Of a stretch of DNA of 64,000 nucleotides, positions 44,030-52,476 are shown in pieces (position 1 is the first letter of the stretch; every line of letters begins with the position of its first letter). Source of the DNA: Pseudomonadota bacterium (GTDB lineage: Bacteria; Pseudomonadota; Alphaproteobacteria; Rhodospirillales; Magnetospirillaceae); NCBI GenBank assembly GCA_021847015.1, contig JAJZVW010000011.1, positions 1 through 64,000 of the forward strand, written 5' to 3'. The notes beneath the pieces are model-generated. The model worked only from the letters and a program-made list of their open reading frames with translations. It did not search any database and was not told the DNA's origin. The translations under genes and the position numbers were made by a program.

Positions 44030-45166
44030 ATGCTGACCCCCCAGCACTACGATCAAGCCGAAGACGAAGCGGCCATCCACCTTTCCAATCGCCTCATCAT
44101 GGTTTTCCAGCCGGAGCTTTTCCAGCACGGCGGCTTTCCCAGCCGGGTGGATCGAATCGAAGCCTTGTGGCGCTTTGCCGACACCATGCACGACGGGCGC
44201 TGGGAGAGCACCTTCCGCGAGATGCTCATGGGCGGGCTGACCGACGAGGAATTCGAATTGATGCGGGAGATCGCCCGCGTCGCCGCCAACCTTACCGGAA
44301 AGCACTACGCAAGGCGTATCGTCCCCACTGATTCGCTGGCGCGCGCGATGAACGTTTTCCGCCACATCCGCTACATCCATCCCGACCCGAATGCGACGAT
44401 TTTCGAAGTCGGCCCCGGTTCGGGCTACCTGGGCGCCCTTCTGGCGCTTGCCGGGTATCGGTATGTCAGCACGGACGTGACGCAGGCGTTGTATCTGTAC
44501 CAGTCGCATCTGATGAGCGAGCTTCTGCCGGGTCGCATGATCGAGCTTGCCACCGACCCACGGTCAATGGCCGATTTCGACAGCCTGGAACCCGGCACCG
44601 CCCTCCACGTCCCATGGTGGAAATGGGCCAGTCCCCATCCCGATTTCCGTCTCAAGGCCAATCTGGTCACCGCCAACCACTGCCTGTGCGAACTGCACGA
44701 TTGGGCGCTCGCCTATACCCTCAAGGTTTCGGCAAACATGCTTTCCGCCGATCCAGAGGGTGCCTTCCTGTTCGAAGGCTGGGGCAGCACCGCGCTCCAT
44801 CCCATGTGGGCGGTGTCGAAGGAATTCGCGGACAACGGCTTCGGCATCGCCCACAACGACATTTTGGCCTGCGTCTATGTAAGGGGGGACGGCGGGGGCA
44901 TGGCCAATGGCCTGCGCTTCCCGCTGCACAGGGCGCTCCTCAATCCGCCAGCGCCCCCCACGCCCGAGGAACTCTACCACCCGCCCATCTGGGTGACGCC
45001 TTTCAACCCCGTCTCGGCCCGCATCATCCAGGGGCGCGTGCAATCCATGCAGAACGTCCGCCATTCCGCCTCCACCTGCCTTGGCGCGTTAAAGGCGGAG
45101 TCGGGAATGGACGACCTTCAGTCGGACGACGACAAGTTCGCCAAATTCGTCTCGCGCATCCCTTAG
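44030..45166 (+). CDS. SAM-dependent methyltransferase-like protein
   Basis: This encodes 378 residues. The central Rossmann motif FEVGPGSGYLGALLAL is a class I SAM-binding signature, and LVTANHCLCELHDWAL is the next conserved strand and helix. This arrangement recalls putative sugar O-methyltransferases of polysaccharide clusters. The ATG at 44030 follows a GAGG site; codons upstream lie in the AT-rich leader. It precedes an FkbM-type methyltransferase gene by 50 bp, so the two probably act on the same glycan. The acceptor is unknown. Confidence 0.7.
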   Translation: MLTPQHYDQAEDEAAIHLSNRLIMVFQPELFQHGGFPSRVDRIEALWRFADTMHDGRWESTFREMLMGGLTDEEFELMREIARVAANLTGKHYARRIVPTDSLARAMNVFRHIRYIHPDPNATIFEVGPGSGYLGALLALAGYRYVSTDVTQALYLYQSHLMSELLPGRMIELATDPRSMADFDSLEPGTALHVPWWKWASPHPDFRLKANLVTANHCLCELHDWALAYTLKVSANMLSADPEGAFLFEGWGSTALHPMWAVSKEFADNGFGIAHNDILACVYVRGDGGGMANGLRFPLHRALLNPPAPPTPEELYHPPIWVTPFNPVSARIIQGRVQSMQNVRHSASTCLGALKAESGMDDLQSDDDKFAKFVSRIP

Positions 45167-45216
45167 AATCGTCCTGAGCAACTTACGCCAGTTGTTTCGT
45201 TCGCAGGAGTTTGGAC

Positions 45217-46410
45217 ATGAGTGATGGATCTGCCGGCGGGCCGTCGGACTTGGAGCGCCGGATGATCAGCCTGCCCGTGCGGCGGCGAGTGGTCGAACGT
45301 ATCGACCCGCGGAACACGGTGGTCCTGCTGCTGGCCGCGAATCTGGAAAAGGCCGTCCGCCACTACGGCGCCTATTGCAATCCCCTGCCCGAATTCAGAA
45401 TCCTGGACAGCGAACAGGGCGCCGACGCGGTGGCGGCGAGCGCCCGGGCTCTTTCCATCCGGATCGGCTACGCCGGCCGGGTTTGGGAATATCTGAACCG
45501 CCAAACGTGCCTGTACGCCCCGGGCGGTTCCTATTATGGGCCTACGGGAACATTGCAGACTTACAGTGCGGCGGTTGTGCTGGGACTCCATGAGCCGTGC
45601 CTGGTGGACCGAGAGGCCGCCGTCGTCGGCCGTGCCGAACAATGGTTCGACAACCTGGAGCCGACGATCCCGGTCGGCTACTTCGAGGCAAACCGCGAGG
45701 CGGCCGCCGCAAGCTATGCGGCGATGGGGGATGCCGAAAGCAAGGAAATCTACGCGGCAAGTTTGCGGACGCGACTGACGGGGAACGCCGGCTACCTTCC
45801 CCATTCCGAATACCCGCAATATTTCCATCCCCTGGTATCGCCGGAACCGGGCGATGTGCTGATCGAGGGAGGAATCCTCGACGGAGTAACGACGCTCCGC
45901 TTCGCCGAAGCCATAGGCCAGTCCGGCCGGATCGTCGCCTTCGAGCCCTTGCCGGAATCGTGGCCAGTGCTGGAAGAACGCTTCGCACCCTACGGCAATA
46001 TCGTCCTTGAGCGCCACGGATTGTGGTCGCGCCGCGAAAAGCTGCACCTCATGCAGGACACCGGGGCGAGCCGGGTGCGCCAGGAGGCGGGAGAGGGCAC
46101 CGCTCCCTGTTCCCTTATCGACCTGGACTCCTACGTCGAGGAAAACGGCCTTACCCGCTGCGATATGATAAAGCTCGACATCGAAGGCGCCGAACTGGAC
46201 GCCTTGAAGGGCAGCGTCCGCACCCTTCGCACCTTCCGTCCGAAGCTGGCGATATCTGTGTATCACTACCCGTTCGAACAATTCATCGACATCGTAAACT
46301 TCCTGGCGAATTTAAACCTTGGGTATACGTTCTTCATGGGCCAACATCTGCCGATGATCTATCAGGAGACAGTTCTTTACGGACGCCCAAGCGATTCTTC
46401 GAGACATTAG
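45217..46410 (+). CDS. FkbM-family methyltransferase with N-terminal extension
   Basis: This encodes 397 residues. The C-terminal half has the FkbM pattern: DVLIEGGILDGVTTLRFAEA, VAFEPLPES, the Leu-Ile-Asp-Leu-Asp-Ser-Tyr segment, MIKLDIEGAELDALKGS and PKLAISVYH. FkbM enzymes methylate hydroxyl groups of sugars or polyketides. The usual DVGAN-G SAM loop is altered to IEGGILDG. The first 180 residues are not recognised. The ATG at 45217 has AGGAG seven bases upstream. Confidence 0.85.
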   Translation: MSDGSAGGPSDLERRMISLPVRRRVVERIDPRNTVVLLLAANLEKAVRHYGAYCNPLPEFRILDSEQGADAVAASARALSIRIGYAGRVWEYLNRQTCLYAPGGSYYGPTGTLQTYSAAVVLGLHEPCLVDREAAVVGRAEQWFDNLEPTIPVGYFEANREAAAASYAAMGDAESKEIYAASLRTRLTGNAGYLPHSEYPQYFHPLVSPEPGDVLIEGGILDGVTTLRFAEAIGQSGRIVAFEPLPESWPVLEERFAPYGNIVLERHGLWSRREKLHLMQDTGASRVRQEAGEGTAPCSLIDLDSYVEENGLTRCDMIKLDIEGAELDALKGSVRTLRTFRPKLAISVYHYPFEQFIDIVNFLANLNLGYTFFMGQHLPMIYQETVLYGRPSDSSRH

Positions 46411-46729
46411 AAGCGAGTGGTTTGGCGGCTTCCGTGACATCGTTTTTCGGGATATTGTGCAGCGAGGCAGCTTCATTCGCCGTAAACTGGTGGGGCGAGG
46501 GAAGGGATGCGAAACTCCTTCTGCATTTCGGCGCAGGCAAAAGAAAGCCAGGACGGCCCGGCACTGCGGGGGTGGCTCCGGGCGTCGCTGGCCCGCACTC
46601 CGTTCCGGCGAGACAATACGCCCCCTCAACCGCAACGCACATCGCGTGATTCAAGGCCAGCCGCAGCGATCCTGGGAAAAGCCTGCTCATCGCTTCGCCT
46701 GCGGCAGTCCGCATCGGCACCGAGCCACT
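46411..46729. other. Non-coding stretch before the MITE-like element
   Basis: 319 bp follow the FkbM stop. Short open frames exist on both strands but show no recognisable domain or ribosome-binding site. It may be degraded mobile DNA, given the element that follows. Confidence 0.3.
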
Positions 46730-46910
46730 CTAGCAGGCTGTTGAAAAAGTCGGTCTTTTCAACCGTCACCCCCGCGAAAGCGGGGGGCCATGCCTCCGCG
46801 AATACAAGATATAGCGGATAAGCCTGCTCTTTCGGCCCAACATTGACCCCCGCTTTCGCGGGGGTGACGAAAAAACGGGGGTGAAAAATGCTTTTTCAAC
46901 AGCCTGCTAG
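46730..46910. mobile_element. MITE-like element with perfect 20-bp terminal inverted repeats
   Basis: CTAGCAGGCTGTTGAAAAAG at 46730-46749 is the exact reverse complement of 46891-46910. The 181-bp unit contains a second inner inverted repeat, CGTCACCCCCGCGAAAGCGGGG near 46755-46776 against its near complement near 46847-46868. No transposase is encoded. The ends carry CTAG, compatible with a CTAG or TA target, and resemble termini of known insertion sequences, so it was probably moved in trans. Confidence 0.75.
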
Positions 46911-46918
46911 TGGTCCGA

Positions 46919-47037
46919 TCCCGACAAAAGGGTTCAAAGGCTTGAACCTTTTGTCGGCTGAATCGGCCCACAAAATCAATGAATTGTGCACCGACACATT
47001 CGGAAGGTCGGTGCACCTTCCGAATGTGTCGGTGCAC
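46919..47037. repeat. Two adjacent strong palindromes upstream of the GT61 gene
   Basis: The first, CCGACAAAAGGGTTCAA with near-complement TTGAACCTTTTGTCGG, spans roughly 46922-46960. The second has exact 21-bp arms at 46986-47006 and 47017-47037 with a 10-base spacer; the spacer GTCGGTGCAC repeats the end of the right arm. They lie 32 bp before the start codon at 47070 and may be a terminator, an operator or another insertion remnant. Confidence 0.65.
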
Positions 47038-47069
47038 TAGCAGCGTTGTGTTCTTCCAGGAGTGATTTC

Positions 47070-48797
47070 ATGACGGCCGACATTCCCCAAGACGTAAAGG
47101 CATCAATTTTAAAGGCCACGCTCGCAAACCTTGCAGATACGTCTATTGAAAATATTGGGAATGCCATAAATTCAATATTTGGCACAAATAACAATAAGTC
47201 GAATTATATTGCAAATGAAATTTTGGGGGGAACGATATTTGCCAACCACATCCTCAAAAATTTCCCGATAGACTACACGACAGCCTCCCTTGACCAGCTT
47301 ACTTCGGCGGCACGTACCGCATACACTACATGCGCCCTACGCAGCCGTTTCAAGTACAGAAGGCTCCACGCGCTGCATATTTCTCCCGGCCTGTTGCCGC
47401 ATGGCGGCCCCTATGACTTTACCGTGGAACCGGATCTCAGCGGCCTTCTGGCCTGCTTGGCCGAGGAGACCCGACGGAGCCGCGCATGGAACCTTCTCGC
47501 CGCATATTATGCGAATATTCTCGCATTGACCGGCCGCATCGATGAATTAACTGCATTTGCCGATTACGCCCTCGACAATTACGATCAATTCCCCGCCAAC
47601 GCGCGACTCGGCCTGATTCTTGTCACCCATGTGTTGCGCGGCGAGGAACCTCCGGAACCGCTGGTCCAAGCCGCGTACGGCCCCTTCAGCCACCCCATCG
47701 AAATTGTGGAATCTCGCCACATTGGAAACGCCAGACAGGTGATTGCGCCATCTATTCAGCATTATCACCAGACATACCTTATTGATGGGAAAATTTTGCC
47801 GCTCGAACTGGAATGCCAGGACCCAGGTGTTACTGAGATATCCGGCAAAAATATTCTATGCACGCGGGGCGGCTACATGATGGCCGGCCACAAATTGCTT
47901 GGTGACACCGTATGCACTGATCTTAATATTTACTTTAACGAATACATCTCCAACTTCCTGAGAGGCGCGATCTACACCGTCTACTGCGACGTCTGGCTGC
48001 CCTACAAGGGGCGTGCTCGGATGCAGTTCCCCCCTGACACCGTGCGCTTAGACGAGGCCGTCGTCCCCCTGGATTTCGTCGGAATGCGCTCAAGCTACGC
48101 CCATTGGGTGGGCGGCAGCGTTCCCCGCATCATCATGGCGCGCGAAATCTTTGGCCCGCGCACCAAGTTTTCCATTCGCGGGCCGCTCACGGCGTATCAG
48201 AAGGGATACCTTCGCGTGCTGGGCGTGGCCCCCGAGCAGCTTGTGGAAGTGCCGGGAAGCGACGGCATCGAGCTCACCAATCCTCTGTTCGTCCAGGCGT
48301 CCCTGACAAACCGCTTCGCCACCGCGCCGTGGGAGATACTGCACGCCTCGGCCGCTTTCCCCCGCTTCCAGCCGGTCGCCGGTCCCAAGATATACCTGTC
48401 ACGGGCCAAGAGCGGGATTGCCTGGCGCGGAATCCTCAACGAGGATCGCCTGGTCGAGGTCCTGACCCGTCACGGGTTCGAGGTCCTCTACCCCGACAGG
48501 ATGAGCATGGAAGAGCAGATCGCCGCCTTCCAAAACGCCAGCCACATCGTCGTCGGCGCCACCGGAGCGCTCGCGACCGCGGCGTTCTGCCGGCCCGGAA
48601 CGAAGATCCTCAATATTGAGCCTATGTGCCTGGTCGGATGCTGGTTTGCCCCGCTGGCGGCGCGGCTCGGCCTGGAACTGTACTCCCTACCGGCCGTTGC
48701 GGTCCCCCACTTCTTAAAGCCCGAGTCCCGGAACAGCGCCGATCTCGCCGTCAGCCAGCCCGACCTGGAGTTTGCCCTGTCCGTCATCGGCGCCTGA
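47070..48797 (+). CDS. GT61/DUF563-type glycosyltransferase
   Basis: This encodes 575 residues. The C-terminal half (about 340-545) matches the GT61/DUF563 family, with the His-Trp-Val-Gly-Gly segment, PKIYLSRAKSGIAWRGI, FQNASHIVVGATGALATAAF and PGTKILNIEPM. The N-terminal 100 residues are AT-rich in DNA and Asn/Ile/Lys-rich in protein, unlike the rest. The ATG at 47070 follows AGGAG; a longer in-frame start at 46986 runs through the palindrome and is unlikely. Its last 84 bp overlap the convergent gene. Confidence 0.82.
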   Translation: MTADIPQDVKASILKATLANLADTSIENIGNAINSIFGTNNNKSNYIANEILGGTIFANHILKNFPIDYTTASLDQLTSAARTAYTTCALRSRFKYRRLHALHISPGLLPHGGPYDFTVEPDLSGLLACLAEETRRSRAWNLLAAYYANILALTGRIDELTAFADYALDNYDQFPANARLGLILVTHVLRGEEPPEPLVQAAYGPFSHPIEIVESRHIGNARQVIAPSIQHYHQTYLIDGKILPLELECQDPGVTEISGKNILCTRGGYMMAGHKLLGDTVCTDLNIYFNEYISNFLRGAIYTVYCDVWLPYKGRARMQFPPDTVRLDEAVVPLDFVGMRSSYAHWVGGSVPRIIMAREIFGPRTKFSIRGPLTAYQKGYLRVLGVAPEQLVEVPGSDGIELTNPLFVQASLTNRFATAPWEILHASAAFPRFQPVAGPKIYLSRAKSGIAWRGILNEDRLVEVLTRHGFEVLYPDRMSMEEQIAAFQNASHIVVGATGALATAAFCRPGTKILNIEPMCLVGCWFAPLAARLGLELYSLPAVAVPHFLKPESRNSADLAVSQPDLEFALSVIGA

Positions 48798-50537
48798 CCT
48801 TGCCACGGACGCAGCCACCCGCTCGTAAAAGCGCAGCAGCCGGGGACTATTGGAATCCATTGTGTAGCCTGCGGCCACGCCCGTCCGGAGACGGGCGGTT
48901 TCCACAAGCCGGGCTAGCCGCTCGGCACCGCCGGGCGCGAGGAAATCCTCGAAATCCAACCAGGTCCCGTAGCGCCGGCCGATAAAGCGCTGCAACCGCC
49001 GCCATCGCCGTTCGCCGACGATGACCAAGCCGGCGGCGATGTAATCGGATTGGCGGGCGGAGCCGCAGGCGTACAGGCTGGCGCTCTTCTGGTAGCAGGG
49101 GTCGCGTATGTCCAACAGCCCGACGTCATACCCGGCCAGCGCCTCGACCAGGGCGTCAGGGGCCAGGCAATCTTGCACCGTCACCCGCGCCTCTCCCGTC
49201 GGCAAGCGCAGCAGCCCGGCATAGGCCTGCTCCTTGTGTCCAGCGACGAAGAAGTGGGCGAAGATGTGGACATCCACTCCGCGCTCAAGGAACGCCGTGA
49301 CGACAAGATCGTATCCAACCGTTCCCCACTCGTCCCCCGTGTGCAGATTTCCCGAACTGGCGGCACGCAGGCGGTGCGACGACCGCGCCCTCCGCTCGGG
49401 AACATGATCCACGTATTCCGGAAACCAGAGGACAAGTTCCGCTTTTCGCCATCCGTTGGCCCGGACGGCATGACGGTATTGAAGGTCGCGGCAACACAGG
49501 GCGTCCGCGGACGCAAGGCCCTCCCGCTGCCACTCCAGCATGGTGGTTCTGTGGTGCTCCATCATTCCCGCGAAAACGTCGCAGACGTCGAAGATCACCG
49601 GTCCGGGCTTGTGCCGCAGGAACATCATGGCGAGGTCGTCGGCGTTGAAGGAGAATACGTGGAAGGCGAGCGGGGTCAATGTGACCGCGTACCGCAGCGC
49701 CTCCCAGCAATCGGCGAATTGATGGCTGCGAGTAAATGAACCCTCCACTGGAAAATGGGGAGCATGGTTATAAATGAGGACAACCTCGATTCCCCGCCGC
49801 ATCAGCGCCCGGGATAATTTCTGCTCGCGCGCCCGCGGCAAACTTGAAACAAAAACGACCTGTTCGCGATCGCGTCCCCAACGCGACCGGGCATCGGCGG
49901 CGGCATGGGAGATATGTCGTTGCTCGGGCGTATGCCCGGCGATCCGCCAATCGGCTTGGCGGTCCGCCACATTCTCGGACTTTCTCCATGTCGCCCTGGC
50001 TTCCTTGGCGCGACCGCACGATGCCAGGGTGCTGGACAGAGCGGCCAGTGGCGCCGCCGCCTCGGGGTGGCGTTCGACCAGCCTTTCCAAAAAGGCGATC
50101 AGATTCTCCCGCCATCCCAAATCGAACAGAATTCGGGCCGCGCCCACCACGACATCCAATCGGTCAGGCGCCGCCTCCGCGGCCCTTGTCAAAAATTCCT
50201 GGCCGGCCTCCCCATGCCCCCGAATTACGGCAATCTGGCCTTTCAGCAGAAACCCATCTCCGGCGGCGTCACCGGCGGCAACCAGTCGATCGGCTAGCCG
50301 ATCCGCTTGCCGCAACAGGCCGGCGGCCTTTTCCTCAGCGTTCCTGAGCCATCCCAAGCCCATCTCGACAAGGACATTTTCCTCAGAACCGGAACTTCCG
50401 GAACTTGTCCGAAGAGCCTGCATCCTCCCCAGTATCACTTGCCCCTGCCGATAGAGGCCGACCGCCTCGGCATACGCACCTTTCGCCTGGGAAAGACAAG
50501 AGGCAAGGTCGCCAGTACCGCTCTCCGCCGGGCTCAT
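48714..50537 (-). CDS. GT-B glycosyltransferase-like protein with N-terminal helical repeats
   Basis: A product of 607 residues. The first 190 residues are TPR-like helices (KAAGLLRQADRLADRLVAAGDAAGD and similar). The middle and end resemble a GT-B (GT4-like) enzyme: VFVSSLPRAREQKLSRAL, FDVCDVFAGM, SGNLHTGDEWG and DYIAAGLVIVGER. It lies at the end of a minus-strand run, overlapping the DegT aminotransferase stop by 4 bp. Its 3' end is antisense to 84 bp of the GT61 gene. Donor and acceptor unknown. Confidence 0.65.
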   Translation of the reverse strand: MSPAESGTGDLASCLSQAKGAYAEAVGLYRQGQVILGRMQALRTSSGSSGSEENVLVEMGLGWLRNAEEKAAGLLRQADRLADRLVAAGDAAGDGFLLKGQIAVIRGHGEAGQEFLTRAAEAAPDRLDVVVGAARILFDLGWRENLIAFLERLVERHPEAAAPLAALSSTLASCGRAKEARATWRKSENVADRQADWRIAGHTPEQRHISHAAADARSRWGRDREQVVFVSSLPRAREQKLSRALMRRGIEVVLIYNHAPHFPVEGSFTRSHQFADCWEALRYAVTLTPLAFHVFSFNADDLAMMFLRHKPGPVIFDVCDVFAGMMEHHRTTMLEWQREGLASADALCCRDLQYRHAVRANGWRKAELVLWFPEYVDHVPERRARSSHRLRAASSGNLHTGDEWGTVGYDLVVTAFLERGVDVHIFAHFFVAGHKEQAYAGLLRLPTGEARVTVQDCLAPDALVEALAGYDVGLLDIRDPCYQKSASLYACGSARQSDYIAAGLVIVGERRWRRLQRFIGRRYGTWLDFEDFLAPGGAERLARLVETARLRTGVAAGYTMDSNSPRLLRFYERVAASVARSGADDGQGKLQVGLADGEIGAVPGLGL

Positions 50538-51769
50538 GCTTCGTCCGTGCGCTCGGGGATGGACGGATAGTCACCTGCCCCCCAGAAACCGCTCTCCACC
50601 TTGACAATGGCGTTGACGACATCCTCCGCTTCCTGGCGGCCGTAACGTTCGTTGACGAAAAGATTGAACGACCGGTCGCGCGTGTCGTCCGCATTGGGGG
50701 TGCGACAGGGCTGCTTCACATAAGGCCGCGCATATTCCCAAGAGCTGACGACGCAGCCGTAATGGGCGCCGAGATCGATGCCCTCCGCCTGCAACGCTGT
50801 GGCAAAATCCTGCTTGGAGCAGGCAAGCTTGGCCGTATCCACGAAAATCGGAAAGTAGAACGGCGAAAAGCCGGAATGAAAATTGTAGGGTTGGCAGGCG
50901 CGCGAGCGAACCCGAAGGCCTTTCGTCAACAGCGACAAAAAGGCGTTGCGACGGTCGATGGCGTCCCGCAAGCGGCCCAGCGAGGCGATGCCGATGGCGC
51001 ACGACAATTCGTCGGTGTTGAAATTCAGCGCCGGGAACAACGCATGGCCCGGATTACGCAAATCCAGGTCGGATCGCCATACCGGCTTTCCCCGATCCGC
51101 ATGGGCCAGCGCCTGACGGTGCAGATCCAGATCACGGCTGTAGACGATGCCGCCGCTGCCGCCCGAATGCAGACTCTTGCGGTACATGGTGGAGAAGGCC
51201 GCGATATCGCCGAAACCGCCCACCTTGCGCCCGGCCCATACGGCACCGGGGGCCTGACTGCAATCCTCCACGACCTTGATGCCCCGCCGGTGGGCGGCTT
51301 CGACCAGACGGTCGATCTCCAGCGGTTCGCCGGCGGCATGCACCGCGAATACGGCGCTGGTATTCGGCCCCACCCGTTCCAAAAATTGGTCCACGCCCAT
51401 GTTGTAGCTGCCTGGGGCCGCATCGGCGACGACCGGCCGTAGCCCGAGATGCAGGATCGCGTTCAGTGGACCGCTGTCGGTAACCGGCGACAGAATGACC
51501 TCGCTGCCCTTGGGAAGGTCGAGCGCGGCCAGCGCGATAAAGCAGGCGGCCGTGCCGGTGGCGACGGCATCGGCGTAACCGCCCTCCATGAACTCGGTAA
51601 AAGCCCCGCACAGCCTCTGCTCGAACACGCCCTCGTAGGGCGGATCCTGATTGCGGCTCCGATAATAGGCGACCGCCTCGTTGAGCATCGCGACTTCGGC
51701 GTCGCCGAACGCCTCGCGTGTCGGCATGGGGCTAGAGCGCACCGGCGCACCGCCATGGATTGCAAGCAA
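50534..51769 (-). CDS. DegT/DnrJ/EryC1-family aminotransferase
   Basis: A PLP enzyme of 411 residues that transaminates a keto-sugar nucleotide. VVEDCSQAPGA at about 167 carries the PLP-N-binding Asp, and STMYRKSLHSGGSGG contains the Schiff-base Lys198. A TTG start at 51769 has GGAGG six bases upstream and gives MLAIHGGAPV, a family-typical N-terminus; an upstream ATG has no such site. Coupled by ATGA overlap to the downstream glycosyltransferase. It may make an amino sugar that the neighbouring acetyltransferase acylates. Confidence 0.9.
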   Translation of the reverse strand: MLAIHGGAPVRSSPMPTREAFGDAEVAMLNEAVAYYRSRNQDPPYEGVFEQRLCGAFTEFMEGGYADAVATGTAACFIALAALDLPKGSEVILSPVTDSGPLNAILHLGLRPVVADAAPGSYNMGVDQFLERVGPNTSAVFAVHAAGEPLEIDRLVEAAHRRGIKVVEDCSQAPGAVWAGRKVGGFGDIAAFSTMYRKSLHSGGSGGIVYSRDLDLHRQALAHADRGKPVWRSDLDLRNPGHALFPALNFNTDELSCAIGIASLGRLRDAIDRRNAFLSLLTKGLRVRSRACQPYNFHSGFSPFYFPIFVDTAKLACSKQDFATALQAEGIDLGAHYGCVVSSWEYARPYVKQPCRTPNADDTRDRSFNLFVNERYGRQEAEDVVNAIVKVESGFWGAGDYPSIPERTDEA

Positions 51770-51837
51770 GATCGTCCTCCCTTCACCGCTGCGGGATCGT
51801 GTCCCGGCGACCGCCACGGGCCGCCGCGAATCCTGCC

Positions 51838-52476
51838 TCAGCCCCTTTCATGTTCCATAACGATATCGAAACGGTCGATCCGCTGCGTCGAGGGGGCCGG
51901 CAGGAACTCGACCTGCCCTGGGCTCTCCACCCGAATGAGCGGCGCGATGGAGCGCACGCGGAAACCGCTGCGATAATAGAGAGTGATGGCTGGAAGGTTG
52001 TCGAGAAACGTCCTCAGCCACAGCCGGCTGACGCCCAGCGTGCCGTAGGCCCAGTCGATCAGCACGCGGCAGGCGTCCCCCATCACGCCCTTGCGTGCCT
52101 GCTTGTCGCCGCGGATCACGTTATCGAATTCGCAGGAGCCGGCTGCAAAGTCGAAATTGGACAAACCGACATGGCCGACAAGCGGCGAGTCGTTCTCGCG
52201 GATCATCATGAGAATCCGATCCGGTCGCTCGATCAACTGCGCCCGGCCCCAGGCCACAGTGCCCTCAACGGTGATTTTCTGATGGCGGGGAAATCCCACG
52301 AGATTGTTTTGCCGCCAATCGGCCAGCATGGCGACGTTGCCGGAATCCTCCAAAAAATCGGCGGTCACCGGGAACAAGCGCAACGCCCCGCTCCCCAATC
52401 CCTCGGAACCGAATGGTCCACGCTTCAGGCTGCCGAGTTGGCGCGTCACGCGCTCCTGAAAGGTTTGCCCGCTCAT
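51838..52476 (-). CDS. GNAT-family acetyltransferase
   Basis: A protein of 212 residues. The GNAT core includes IRENDSPLVGHVGLSNFDF, the acetyl-CoA loop region RKGVMGDACRVLIDWAYGTLG, and RLWLRTFLDNLPAITLYYRSGF, the typical helix-strand with YxxxGF. The start at 52476 is set by the ATGA overlap with the radical SAM gene. Between a radical SAM protein and a DegT aminotransferase, N-acetylation of an amino sugar is the natural guess. Confidence 0.88.
   Translation of the reverse strand: MSGQTFQERVTRQLGSLKRGPFGSEGLGSGALRLFPVTADFLEDSGNVAMLADWRQNNLVGFPRHQKITVEGTVAWGRAQLIERPDRILMMIRENDSPLVGHVGLSNFDFAAGSCEFDNVIRGDKQARKGVMGDACRVLIDWAYGTLGVSRLWLRTFLDNLPAITLYYRSGFRVRSIAPLIRVESPGQVEFLPAPSTQRIDRFDIVMEHERG

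Noticed and set aside
46334-46720. Minus-strand open frame of 128 codons after the FkbM gene
   Set aside because: No ribosome-binding site, no recognisable domain and partial overlap with the FkbM gene; probably non-coding or degraded mobile DNA.
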